A DNA stretch of 37,497 nt from the NCBI GenBank assembly GCA_029938265.1, contig JAOZVI010000001.1:65694-103190 (forward strand), in the 5' to 3' direction. Of this stretch, positions 9,397 through 16,701 are shown piece by piece; within the stretch, counting starts at the first letter, position 1, and each line of letters starts with the position of its first letter. The stretch is from Flavobacteriaceae bacterium. Its GTDB lineage: Bacteria; Bacteroidota; Bacteroidia; Flavobacteriales; Flavobacteriaceae. The translations under genes were made by a program, and so were the position numbers. Under the pieces are notes generated by a model. It was given only the letters and a program-made list of their open reading frames with translations. It searched no databases and had not been told where the DNA came from.

Positions 9397-9501
9397 TTAT
9401 TCTTTTCTAGATTTTTTCAGTCTCTTTTCTGCTTTTTTTTCTTTTGGAGTTTTAGCAGCTTCTTTTTTTACGTTTCTCCTTGAGTCTTTACCTTTTGCCA
9501 T
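9397..9501 (-). CDS. Small basic protein, 34 residues
   Basis: An ATG-started frame of 34 codons encodes a Lys/Arg/Glu-rich peptide beginning MAKGKDSRRN and ending RLKKSRKE, with no hydrophobic segment. About half of its residues are Lys, Arg or Glu, so it should be disordered or helical and could bind nucleic acid or ribosomes. The sequence is low in complexity but is not a simple A-tract artefact: Ala, Gly, Asp, Ser, Val and Pro are interspersed. No strong Shine-Dalgarno or TAnnTTTG box is seen upstream. I do not recognise a named family. It is the only plausible protein gene in a 1 kb gap. Confidence 0.45.
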   Translation of the reverse strand: MAKGKDSRRNVKKEAAKTPKEKKAEKRLKKSRKE

Positions 9502-9571
9502 GATATTATCTATTACTTATTAGTTTCTCTTTTTTTCTAAAAATCTATCCGTTTCAACTTTTAATTCCTCA

Positions 9572-9684
9572 ATTGAGTTCAAATTCGTACCAATTCAATT
9601 TTCAATTCGATAAAGTAGGAGTTAATTTGAAATTATTTTGTTTTTCTATTTTTTCGTTTCAATTCTTAACTCCAGCAACTCAAT
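9572..9684. repeat. Nested imperfect inverted repeats (long hairpin)
   Basis: Outer arms ATTGAGTT (9572-9579) and AACTCAAT (9677-9684) are perfect complements. Inside them GGAGTTAATTTGAAA (9618-9632) pairs imperfectly with TTTCAATTCTTAACTCC (9657-9673). Together they could fold into a hairpin of about 113 bases with internal loops. There is no T tract, so it is not a simple terminator. It could be a folded recombination site, a small RNA or a relic of a mobile element. Confidence 0.45.
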
Positions 9685-9748
9685 ATTCTACCAGTTTTAA
9701 AACTGCTTTTAAACTCAAATTATGGATTTCCGACGAGAAAGCAATTAT

Positions 9749-9763
9749 TAGCAACTCGTTATA
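9749..9763 (+). repeat. Motif TAGCAAC-n2-GTTATA, right copy
   Basis: TAGCAACTCGTTATA; partner of the inverted copy at 9283-9299. Thirteen bases of the two half-sites are identical. Confidence 0.4.
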
Positions 9764-9956
9764 CACAAACAAATATACATGTTTATAAATTATATTAACC
9801 GGATAACATTATTTTTTAACATGAATATCAAAGAAGATTTACTTGTAAAAAAAATTATTTATCAAATTTGAGCGTATGTAAAGTAACATTTTAAAACATA
9901 TTTAAGAAAAAGGTATCAACATTGAAATATAACTCTCTGTGCAAAATTTTCAGACT

Positions 9957-9987
9957 AAAAAAAGCCCTTCGTTAAGAAGAGCTTTTT
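9957..9987 (-). terminator. Rho-independent terminator of the tRNA-Leu gene
   Basis: On the minus strand AAGCTCTTC pairs with GAAGGGCTT (9 base pairs, one G-U) and is followed by seven T. It begins immediately after the tRNA 3' end. Confidence 0.85.
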
Positions 9988-9988
9988 G

Positions 9989-10070
9989 TGCGGGCGAAAG
10001 GACTCGAACCTTCACACCGTGAGGCACTAGATCCTAAATCTAGCGTGTCTACCAATTTCACCACGCCCGC
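9989..10070 (-). tRNA. tRNA-Leu (anticodon UAG)
   Basis: An 82-base cloverleaf on the minus strand. The acceptor stem GCGGGCG pairs with CGCCCGC, followed by discriminator A; CCA is not encoded. The D-arm contains AAATTGGTAGACA. The anticodon stem-loop CTAGA-TTTAGGA-TCTAG gives anticodon TAG. A long variable arm, typical of a class II tRNA such as tRNA-Leu, follows, and the T-arm contains GGTTCGAGTCC. The gene has its own promoter with both boxes and its own terminator, so it is a single-gene transcript. Confidence 0.97.
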
Positions 10071-10081
10071 AAAAGAGTTTG

Positions 10082-10109
10082 CAAATATAAACAATTTTAT
10101 AAATTACAA
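10082..10109 (-). promoter_or_regulatory. Promoter of tRNA-Leu (TTG-N17-TATATTTG)
   Basis: On the minus strand a TTG (10109-10107) lies 17 bases before TATATTTG (10089-10082). Both elements and the spacing match the TTG-N17-23-TAnnTTTG promoter described for Flavobacterium. This is the best promoter in the window. Transcription should start a few bases before the mature tRNA 5' end. Confidence 0.8.
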
Positions 10110-10160
10110 AAACATTGTTTTGAAGATTTTTTATACCCTAAGGTTACAAAGAAAAAGGTT

Positions 10161-11513
10161 CTAATATGTGTCTTTGATCCAATTATACGATTTCCTTTTT
10201 ATCCAATTTCCTCTTGTAAAATCAGGAAAATCTTGTGGTTCTCCATTATTTTCAATTGACAATTCAGATAAAGGTGTTATTGCACTCCAGGCGGCTGCAT
10301 CGTATGCATCTAAGGGTGGTGCAATATTTCGCTTAGCCGATTCAACAAAAGCATTAATTACAAAAAAGTCCATACCTCCATGTCCGGCACCCATTGCATG
10401 CTCACCATATTTTACCCAAAGCGGATGATCATATTTTTTTAACCAATCATCTGCTTTATCCCAATAATGCGGTTTAGATTTACCTTCAATATAAATACGA
10501 TCACCATCAACTTCCCAAAGTCCTTTTGTTCCTTGCACTCTAAACCCTAAAGAATAGGGTCGTGGTAAATTTGTATCGTGGGTAACAATAATAGTTTCAC
10601 CATTTGCTGTTTCAATTGTGCTAGTGACCACATCTCCTAACTTAAAATTTAATTTTGCATTTGGATGATCTTTTCCGCCATTTTTTACAATGTAATTATG
10701 AAGACCTCTACTCTTGGTTGCATGAGAAGTAAGAGTCATAAAACGATTTCCTCGATTGATATTATCCATTACGGCTATCGGACCAACACCATGTGTTGGA
10801 TAAATATCAGCATTTCTCAACAAAGAATGTTGTGTTCTCCATTTAGCTTCTGAGATTCCTTTTTCACCAAATTCAACACCTTTACCATAAGCGGTTTTAC
10901 CATCATTAAATTTTACAAATCTCAAATCATGTTGATAACCACACCTAAAGTGGACCAGTTCTCCAAAAACATTTTGTTTAACCATATTGAGTACTGCCAT
11001 AATATCTCTACGGTAATTCACATTTTCAAGTATCATCATGTGGGTACCGGTTTGCTCATGTGTATTAACCAGATCCCAACACTCTTCCATAGTATTGGCT
11101 GCAGAAACCTCTACACCAGCGTATTTACCGGCTAACATTGCATCCTTGGTCATACGTGTATGCCATAACCAGGGCGTTGAGATTATTACTGCATCTACTT
11201 CTTTTAAATCAAGTAAGTTTTTATAATCATAATCATTTGCTCCAAAAACAGATGGTTTTTTTTGACCGGATTTATCTAACAGATCCAAAGCAATTTTAAT
11301 TCTTGCAGCATCAATATCACAGATAGCCGTAATTAAAACATCATCTCTTAACAATAAATTATTAAGGTGGTTCGTACCGCGTAATCCAACGCCGATCAAA
11401 CCTATTTTTAATTTATTTTCACCTCTTTGATTTCCATATACCAATCCGGGAATTAATGTAATTCCTACTCCTGTAAAAGCTGTTTTTTTAATAAAGTCTC
11501 TTCTTGAATTCAT
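10161..11513 (-). CDS. Tat-exported Gfo/Idh/MocA-family protein, GH109-like
   Basis: NAD(P)-dependent oxidoreductase-fold protein of 450 residues. The N-terminus SRRDFIKK followed by a hydrophobic stretch (about residues 3-27) is a twin-arginine signal, so the protein is exported folded with its cofactor. A Rossmann domain begins LKIGLIGVGLRGTNH. The motifs MILENVNYRRD, CGYQHDLR and HGVGP...NRGNRF are those of the group that includes GH109 alpha-N-acetylgalactosaminidases, which hydrolyse glycosides by an NAD-dependent oxidation-elimination route. The exact sugar cannot be read from sequence. It is a single gene, divergent from the M20 dipeptidase. Confidence 0.85.
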   Translation of the reverse strand: MNSRRDFIKKTAFTGVGITLIPGLVYGNQRGENKLKIGLIGVGLRGTNHLNNLLLRDDVLITAICDIDAARIKIALDLLDKSGQKKPSVFGANDYDYKNLLDLKEVDAVIISTPWLWHTRMTKDAMLAGKYAGVEVSAANTMEECWDLVNTHEQTGTHMMILENVNYRRDIMAVLNMVKQNVFGELVHFRCGYQHDLRFVKFNDGKTAYGKGVEFGEKGISEAKWRTQHSLLRNADIYPTHGVGPIAVMDNINRGNRFMTLTSHATKSRGLHNYIVKNGGKDHPNAKLNFKLGDVVTSTIETANGETIIVTHDTNLPRPYSLGFRVQGTKGLWEVDGDRIYIEGKSKPHYWDKADDWLKKYDHPLWVKYGEHAMGAGHGGMDFFVINAFVESAKRNIAPPLDAYDAAAWSAITPLSELSIENNGEPQDFPDFTRGNWIKRKSYNWIKDTY

Positions 11514-11576
11514 ATTTTTTATTGATTTGAATAAATAATTTTTTTTGACTGACTAAATTTAGGTATTTAATTTTTA

Positions 11577-11584
11577 TATCTTTG
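11577..11584 (+). promoter_or_regulatory. Candidate -7 box (TATCTTTG) for the M20 dipeptidase
   Basis: Exact TAnnTTTG match 22 bases before the ATG at 11607. A TTG lies 29 bases upstream, longer than the usual 17-23 spacing. Confidence 0.5.
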
Positions 11585-11606
11585 GTATTATAAAATATTT
11601 TCCAAT

Positions 11607-13001
11607 ATGACAACAATAAAATCATACGTACAAGAAAACAAAGATCGATTTATCAATGAATTGATAGAACTTTTAAAAATACCTTCTGTTAGTGCAGATC
11701 CAAATCATAAAGATGATCTGTTAAAAACTGCTGATGCAATTAAAGATTCACTTAAAAATGCCGGTTGTAATAAGGTAGAGCTTTGTGAAACTCCTGGTAA
11801 TCCGATAGTTTATGGTGAACACATTATTGATAATGATCTACCAACTGTTCTGGTTTATGGCCATTATGATGTACAACCTGCCGACCCTCTTGAATTATGG
11901 GATTCTCCACCATATAAACCCGTAATTAAAAAAACTGAAATTCATCCTGAAGGTGCTATTTTTGCTCGAGGTTCCAGTGATGATAAAGGACAGTTATACA
12001 TGCATGTGAAAGCTTTTGAATATATGATCAAAGAAAAAAAATTACCTTGTAATGTAAAATTTATGATTGAAGGTGAAGAGGAAGTAGGATCATCTAGTTT
12101 AGATTGGTTTGTAAAAAGAAATCAACAAAAATTAAGCAATGATGTGATTTTAATTTCCGATACCGGAATGATCAGTAATAAACAACCTTCAATAACAACA
12201 GGGCTGCGTGGTTTAAGTTATGTTGAAGTTGAGGTTACAGGTCCGAACAGAGATCTACATTCTGGTTTATACGGTGGTGCTGTTGCAAATCCGATCAATA
12301 TTCTTACAAAAATGATTGCATCTCTACACGATAAAAACAATCATATTACCATACCTGATTTTTATAATAAAGTCCTTGACGCTTCGACTGAAGAACGAGC
12401 TGAAATGGCTAAAGCTCCTTTTTCACTAGATGCCTATAAAAAAGCATTGAATATTGATGATGTTTATGGTGAAAAGGGATTTACAACCAATGAAAGGAAT
12501 TCAATAAGGCCAACTTTAGATGTCAATGGTATTTGGGGAGGTTATATTGGCGAAGGTGCTAAAACTGTTATTCCTTCAAATGCTTTTGCAAAGATCTCTA
12601 TGCGTTTGGTTCCTGATCAGGATCCTGATGAGATTACTGAATTATTTAGCAAACATTTTAAAAGTATCGCTCCAAAAGCCGTAAAAGTTAAGGTTACTGC
12701 TCATCATGGAGGAGATGCCTATGTTACTCCTATTGATAGTATTGGTTACCTTGCAGCAAATAAAGCTTATACCAAAACCTTTGGTGTTGAATCTATTCCA
12801 CAAAGATCAGGAGGTAGTATTCCGATTGTTGCTCTTTTTGAAAAAGAATTAAAAAGTAAAACCATTTTAATGGGATTTGGATTAAATAGTGATGCCATTC
12901 ATTCTCCTAATGAACATTTTGGTATCTTTAATTTTTTAAAAGGCATTGAAACAATCCCGCTTTTTTATAGTTATTATACTGAAATGTTTAAAAATCAATA
13001 A
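11607..13001 (+). CDS. M20-family dipeptidase (CNDP-like metallopeptidase)
   Basis: Cytoplasmic di-zinc dipeptidase of the M20 family, 464 residues with no signal peptide. The metal site is readable: His86 and Asp88 (YGHYDVQP), bridging Asp125 (RGSSDDKGQ), catalytic Glu158 with metal ligand Glu159 (EGEEEVGS), Asp185 (ISDTGM) and His432 (DAIHSPNE). The lid/dimerisation domain lies at about residues 200-370. The closest characterised group is carnosine dipeptidase/CNDP2-like, which has broad dipeptide specificity. It probably completes degradation of imported peptides. It is monocistronic with its own -7 box. Confidence 0.93.
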   Translation: MTTIKSYVQENKDRFINELIELLKIPSVSADPNHKDDLLKTADAIKDSLKNAGCNKVELCETPGNPIVYGEHIIDNDLPTVLVYGHYDVQPADPLELWDSPPYKPVIKKTEIHPEGAIFARGSSDDKGQLYMHVKAFEYMIKEKKLPCNVKFMIEGEEEVGSSSLDWFVKRNQQKLSNDVILISDTGMISNKQPSITTGLRGLSYVEVEVTGPNRDLHSGLYGGAVANPINILTKMIASLHDKNNHITIPDFYNKVLDASTEERAEMAKAPFSLDAYKKALNIDDVYGEKGFTTNERNSIRPTLDVNGIWGGYIGEGAKTVIPSNAFAKISMRLVPDQDPDEITELFSKHFKSIAPKAVKVKVTAHHGGDAYVTPIDSIGYLAANKAYTKTFGVESIPQRSGGSIPIVALFEKELKSKTILMGFGLNSDAIHSPNEHFGIFNFLKGIETIPLFYSYYTEMFKNQ

Positions 13002-13142
13002 CTTATTTTTATAATTAAGCTTAATATTTAAAATTTATTAGATTTCTTTAACTATTTAACAAATCTTTATCTTTTAATTAAGACTTAAAATGTAACATAG
13101 TGATGATTTTTGTCGTCTTATAAATTCTAAAGACTTTATAAG

Positions 13143-14246
13143 ATGCTAAAAGAATTTTTTTGGATGTGCTCCGGTGCAGACCATGATCTACTAAAGAATT
13201 GTTCAAAATCCGAACAAGTAAAATATGCCGGAATAGGTGGAACAGTATTTTTTACAGCCGTTATGGCTTTTATTGCTTCAGCATACGCGCTTTTCACTGT
13301 TTTTGATTCTGTTTACACCGCTGTTGGATTTGGAATTATCTGGGGCTTACTCATATTTAATTTAGATAGATTTATTGTCTCTACCATCAAAAAACAAGGA
13401 AAACCCTGGATAGAATTAGGACAAGCCATACCGAGAATAATTTTAGCGATCATAATCGCTGTTGTAATAGCAAAACCTTTAGAATTAAAAATTTTCGAAA
13501 AAGAGATCAATCAAGTATTATTAGAGCAAAAGAATGATCTAACACTTCAAAATAAAGAGCAGATCGCTTTACAATATTCGCCTGAGATCAATCGGGTTAC
13601 AACTGAAATTCAAGGTTTAAAAGATGCTATTTTAAACAAAGAAAATGAAATTAATGATCTGTATAGTACTTATATCGCTGAAGCGGAAGGAAGAGAAGGA
13701 ACCCTCAAAATTGGAAAAGGCCCTGTTTATAAAGAAAAAAGAGAAAAACATGATTCATCATTACCAGAATTACAACAACTCCGCGAAGAAAATAAAAATC
13801 TAATTGCTGATAAAGAAGTAGTTTTAAAAGATCTAAGAGAAAAACAAAAATTACAAACTACAAACAGTCAACCTATAATTGATGGTTTTGACGGATTAAT
13901 GGCCAGAATAAATGCTTTAGACAAATTACCATGGCTACCCTCTTTTTTTATATTCTTATTGTTTTTAGCAATCGAAACTTCTCCGATATTTGCAAAACTT
14001 TTATCCCAAAAAGGTGAATATGATCTTAAGTTTGCCAATCATGAAAATAAGATCCAGGTTTGGGTTGAACAACAAAAAAACCAACGTGAAGAATTATTAA
14101 AAACTGATATTATCCTAAACAACAAAGTTTATTATGATATTGGTGAAGAAGAAAAAATATATGCTTATAAAAAACAAAGGGCCGAAAACCTAATGCAACT
14201 TCAATCTGATGCTTTTTACAAAAAACAACAAGACGTATTACAATAG
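13143..14246 (+). CDS. DUF4407 membrane protein
   Basis: A 367-residue DUF4407 protein, function unknown. The N-terminus MLKEFFWMCSGADHDLL and the first membrane hairpin are typical of the family. Three transmembrane segments are visible at about 31-55, 58-78 and 95-112, then a soluble charged coiled coil (about 117-250) and a fourth segment at about 258-280 (FFIFLLFLAIETSPIF), followed by a charged tail. The coiled coil and tail lie on opposite sides of the last membrane segment. The gene ends 5 bases from the convergent S37 peptidase gene with no hairpin between, so read-through and antisense overlap are likely. Confidence 0.85.
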   Translation: MLKEFFWMCSGADHDLLKNCSKSEQVKYAGIGGTVFFTAVMAFIASAYALFTVFDSVYTAVGFGIIWGLLIFNLDRFIVSTIKKQGKPWIELGQAIPRIILAIIIAVVIAKPLELKIFEKEINQVLLEQKNDLTLQNKEQIALQYSPEINRVTTEIQGLKDAILNKENEINDLYSTYIAEAEGREGTLKIGKGPVYKEKREKHDSSLPELQQLREENKNLIADKEVVLKDLREKQKLQTTNSQPIIDGFDGLMARINALDKLPWLPSFFIFLLFLAIETSPIFAKLLSQKGEYDLKFANHENKIQVWVEQQKNQREELLKTDIILNNKVYYDIGEEEKIYAYKKQRAENLMQLQSDAFYKKQQDVLQ

Positions 14247-14251
14247 ATCTA

Positions 14252-15571
14252 TCATTTTTCTAAAGGATAAATCTTTACATCATCCCCTAACCATTTTTGC
14301 AGGCGATCATATATTTTCTGCTGATCTTCAATAGAAAAATCTTTAATTCTGGTTTTATGGGAACCTTTTTTTAGAACCATTTTCAAGGCATCTACATTTA
14401 ATTTAGGATTTAGAGCACAGGCACCCCATGTATCATATTCTCCATAAATATAGAGTATTCTATCTCCATAATTTTCAATATAATTACGTACCTTTTTTAT
14501 ATAATCAGGGTTATAAGTTAGATCTACATTCTTAGGGGCAAAGCGTAGATTTGTGGGCTGATGGGCTACTTTTAAAAGATCTCTTACCGGCGTTGTATCA
14601 AAACCATAATATCCCAATTCGGTCATGTGTTGATAATAAGAGGGCAATAGATCATAATAGGTTTTATCATTATAAAATCCTATTCCCACAATCTTATTTA
14701 TATAATCAAACATTTCTTTGGAAGACGCTTTTTCTCCAGGTATTTCTTCACATTTACCACCCCATTGCCAAAATGAAAAAGGAAATTCCATTACAGCATA
14801 TTCTATAGCTTCATCAACCGATATCTCGATAAATTTCATCTTTTTCTTTTCAGCATATTTATTAATTTGATAAATAACAGAATCTCTGTTATTTAAAACT
14901 TTTCGTTGAAATTTAAAAATTGATCCTCTACATTTATTTGTGCCAACAGTTTTAATATGATTTTCAGTTCTTGGATCTTCCTGACCATTAATTATTGGCG
15001 CAACATAGGGAGCGGCTATATCAACATCATTTGGATATTTTGATTTGTAGATCAGTACAGTTTCACCTCCTTTACTAATTCCTGTTGAGATCCATTTTCC
15101 TGTATATAAAGTTTTTAACCTGGTAATTAATTGATGATAATCTTCAATTGCCTGATCATTTTTTAAATATTCCCAAGGAATTGAATCCTGACGGGATTTG
15201 CCGTAAAACCGGTATTCAACCTGTACTTGATTTCCTTTAAAGATCTTGCTTAATTCATAAGTTCTCGGACGGGCATTATAGCCATCTGTGACTAAAATAT
15301 TTGGTTTATCAAAACCAATATGAGATAAATAAATATAATGATTAAATGTACCGGCTTTTAAGTTTTGATGATCTAAAGGTTCATTCAAAACCATTTGATA
15401 GGATTCTGTATAAAAATCTTTAGATTTGATCTTTGTTATTTTTGCATCAGGGAAAAGATCTTGTAATTTTTGAGCAACACCAACAGTTTCATCACTTTTT
15501 ACTTGTGCAATTACTGAAATAAAAAATGTGTTGAAGATTAAAAAGAATAAAAAGGATCTATAGAATTTCAT
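14252..15571 (-). CDS. Secreted S37-type tripeptidyl aminopeptidase-like peptidase
   Basis: Exported serine peptidase, 439 residues, resembling the PS-10/S37 family (secreted tripeptidyl aminopeptidases first known from Streptomyces). A signal peptide occupies residues 1-22 (ending ISVIAQ). The alpha/beta-hydrolase nucleophile is Ser166 in GISKGGE. The likely charge-relay partners are Asp380 (YGEYDTWGAC) and His405 (KGSHKTR). These proteases release tripeptides, often after proline, and related S28 enzymes cut after proline. The gene borders the hydroxyproline cluster, with which it makes functional sense. The triad assignment for Asp and His is from motif position only. Confidence 0.8.
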   Translation of the reverse strand: MKFYRSFLFFLIFNTFFISVIAQVKSDETVGVAQKLQDLFPDAKITKIKSKDFYTESYQMVLNEPLDHQNLKAGTFNHYIYLSHIGFDKPNILVTDGYNARPRTYELSKIFKGNQVQVEYRFYGKSRQDSIPWEYLKNDQAIEDYHQLITRLKTLYTGKWISTGISKGGETVLIYKSKYPNDVDIAAPYVAPIINGQEDPRTENHIKTVGTNKCRGSIFKFQRKVLNNRDSVIYQINKYAEKKKMKFIEISVDEAIEYAVMEFPFSFWQWGGKCEEIPGEKASSKEMFDYINKIVGIGFYNDKTYYDLLPSYYQHMTELGYYGFDTTPVRDLLKVAHQPTNLRFAPKNVDLTYNPDYIKKVRNYIENYGDRILYIYGEYDTWGACALNPKLNVDALKMVLKKGSHKTRIKDFSIEDQQKIYDRLQKWLGDDVKIYPLEK

Positions 15572-15607
15572 TTATTTTAGCTTTTAAATATGGTACTTTA
15601 TAAATTT

Positions 15608-15615
15608 CAAACTTA
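15608..15615 (-). promoter_or_regulatory. Candidate -7 box (TAAGTTTG) for the S37 peptidase
   Basis: Exact TAnnTTTG match on the minus strand 36 bases before the start codon. No -33 TTG at the standard distance. Confidence 0.4.
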
Positions 15616-15723
15616 TACATTTTTAACCAATTTGTCTGTTATTTTAACCTTTAATAATGTGAAGAGACCTCTGAAAAATAAATTTATATTATCTTTAATT
15701 CTTATCTTAAATAAATCGCTCAA

Positions 15724-16692
15724 ATGCAGAACATTCCCATAATAGATAAGGATCTTATTGAAATTCATAACAATTTCTCTGATTTGATCTTTGAAATTAA
15801 AAAAGCATTTACTTCGTCTGATATTGAAGTTCCTTTAAGGCATCATCACGATTTTTTAAATCCGAAAGAAGGAGTAGATTCTACATTACTTATTATGCCT
15901 GCATGGAATCCGGGAAAAGAATTGGGTGTGAAATTAATAACTGTTAGTCCAAACAATAGAAAATACGATCTACCTTCCATACAAGGGATTTATATATATT
16001 TTGATGCACATAAAGGAATGCCAAAAGCAATCATAGAGGCAAAAGAATTAACGGTTAAAAGAACTGCTGCTACTTCCGCTTTAGCATCATCCTACTTATC
16101 AAAAAAAGATGCTTCAAGTATGCTAATGATCGGTACGGGAGCACTCTCAACTAATCTTATACTTGCTCATGCCAAAGTAAGACCTATTAAAAATGTATTT
16201 ATTTGGGGTAGAAATTTTGAAAAAGCAAGAGCAGTTTGCGAAAAATTAAAACATGGGAAATTTAACATATCACCTGTAAAAAATATAAAAGATAAAATTA
16301 GCGAAGTTGATATAATTTCTTGTGCAACCTTATCAAAAACTCCGCTGGTTTTAGGTAAATATTTAAAAAACGGACAACATATAGATTTGGTTGGTGCTTA
16401 TAAAAAAGATATGCGTGAAACCGATGATAAAACTATCAAAAAGGCAAAAATATTTTTAGATACTTATAAAGGAGGTCTAAAAGAAAGTGGTGATATTGTA
16501 ATTCCCTTAAAAAATGGGGTTTTACAAGAAAATGATATCAAAGCAGATCTTTTTGAACTGTGTCAGCAAAAAAAGAAAGGAAGAACCAATGATAAAGAAA
16601 TAACAGTTTTTAAATCGGTTGGTCATGCTTTAGAAGATCTTGCTGCTGCAAACTATTTTTACAAAATCTACAAAAAGACAATGATCAAATAA
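15724..16692 (+). CDS. Ornithine cyclodeaminase/mu-crystallin family protein, probable Delta1-pyrroline-2-carboxylate reductase
   Basis: NAD(P)-dependent enzyme of the OCD/mu-crystallin fold, 322 residues. The nucleotide-binding motif is GTGALS (137-142), and the substrate-side motif TVKRTAATSALAS (110-122) is conserved across the family. True ornithine cyclodeaminases, alanine dehydrogenases and ketimine reductases share this fold. The neighbour decides the likely role: the next gene, 9 bases downstream, is a predicted trans-3-hydroxy-L-proline dehydratase, whose product Delta1-pyrroline-2-carboxylate is reduced to L-proline by LhpI-type members of this family in other bacteria. The activity is therefore an inference from context, though a strong one. 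A weak -7-like TATCTTTA lies at 15690-15697. Confidence 0.82.
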   Translation: MQNIPIIDKDLIEIHNNFSDLIFEIKKAFTSSDIEVPLRHHHDFLNPKEGVDSTLLIMPAWNPGKELGVKLITVSPNNRKYDLPSIQGIYIYFDAHKGMPKAIIEAKELTVKRTAATSALASSYLSKKDASSMLMIGTGALSTNLILAHAKVRPIKNVFIWGRNFEKARAVCEKLKHGKFNISPVKNIKDKISEVDIISCATLSKTPLVLGKYLKNGQHIDLVGAYKKDMRETDDKTIKKAKIFLDTYKGGLKESGDIVIPLKNGVLQENDIKADLFELCQQKKKGRTNDKEITVFKSVGHALEDLAAANYFYKIYKKTMIK

Positions 16693-16701
16693 TTCAATAA
16701 A

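Larger units (their letters stand above)
9502..9956. other. Gene-poor stretch between small ORF and tRNA
   Basis: About 455 bases without a convincing gene. It holds the nested inverted repeats at 9572-9684 and the second TAGCAAC/GTTATA copy. An open frame at 9573-9788 is composed mostly of F, S, K, N and T, spans the inverted repeats and is not believed. No duplicate of the tRNA 3' end, integrase or transposase fragment is visible. Confidence 0.6.

Noticed and set aside
9573-9788. Open frame of 71 codons on the plus strand
   Set aside because: Composition is F/S/K/N/T-rich, it overlaps the nested inverted repeats and shows no recognisable domain; chance opening in AT-rich DNA is more likely.
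9989-10070. tRNA-Leu as an attachment site of an integrated element
   Set aside because: No duplicate of the tRNA 3' end, integrase or mobility gene was found in the flanking gap.
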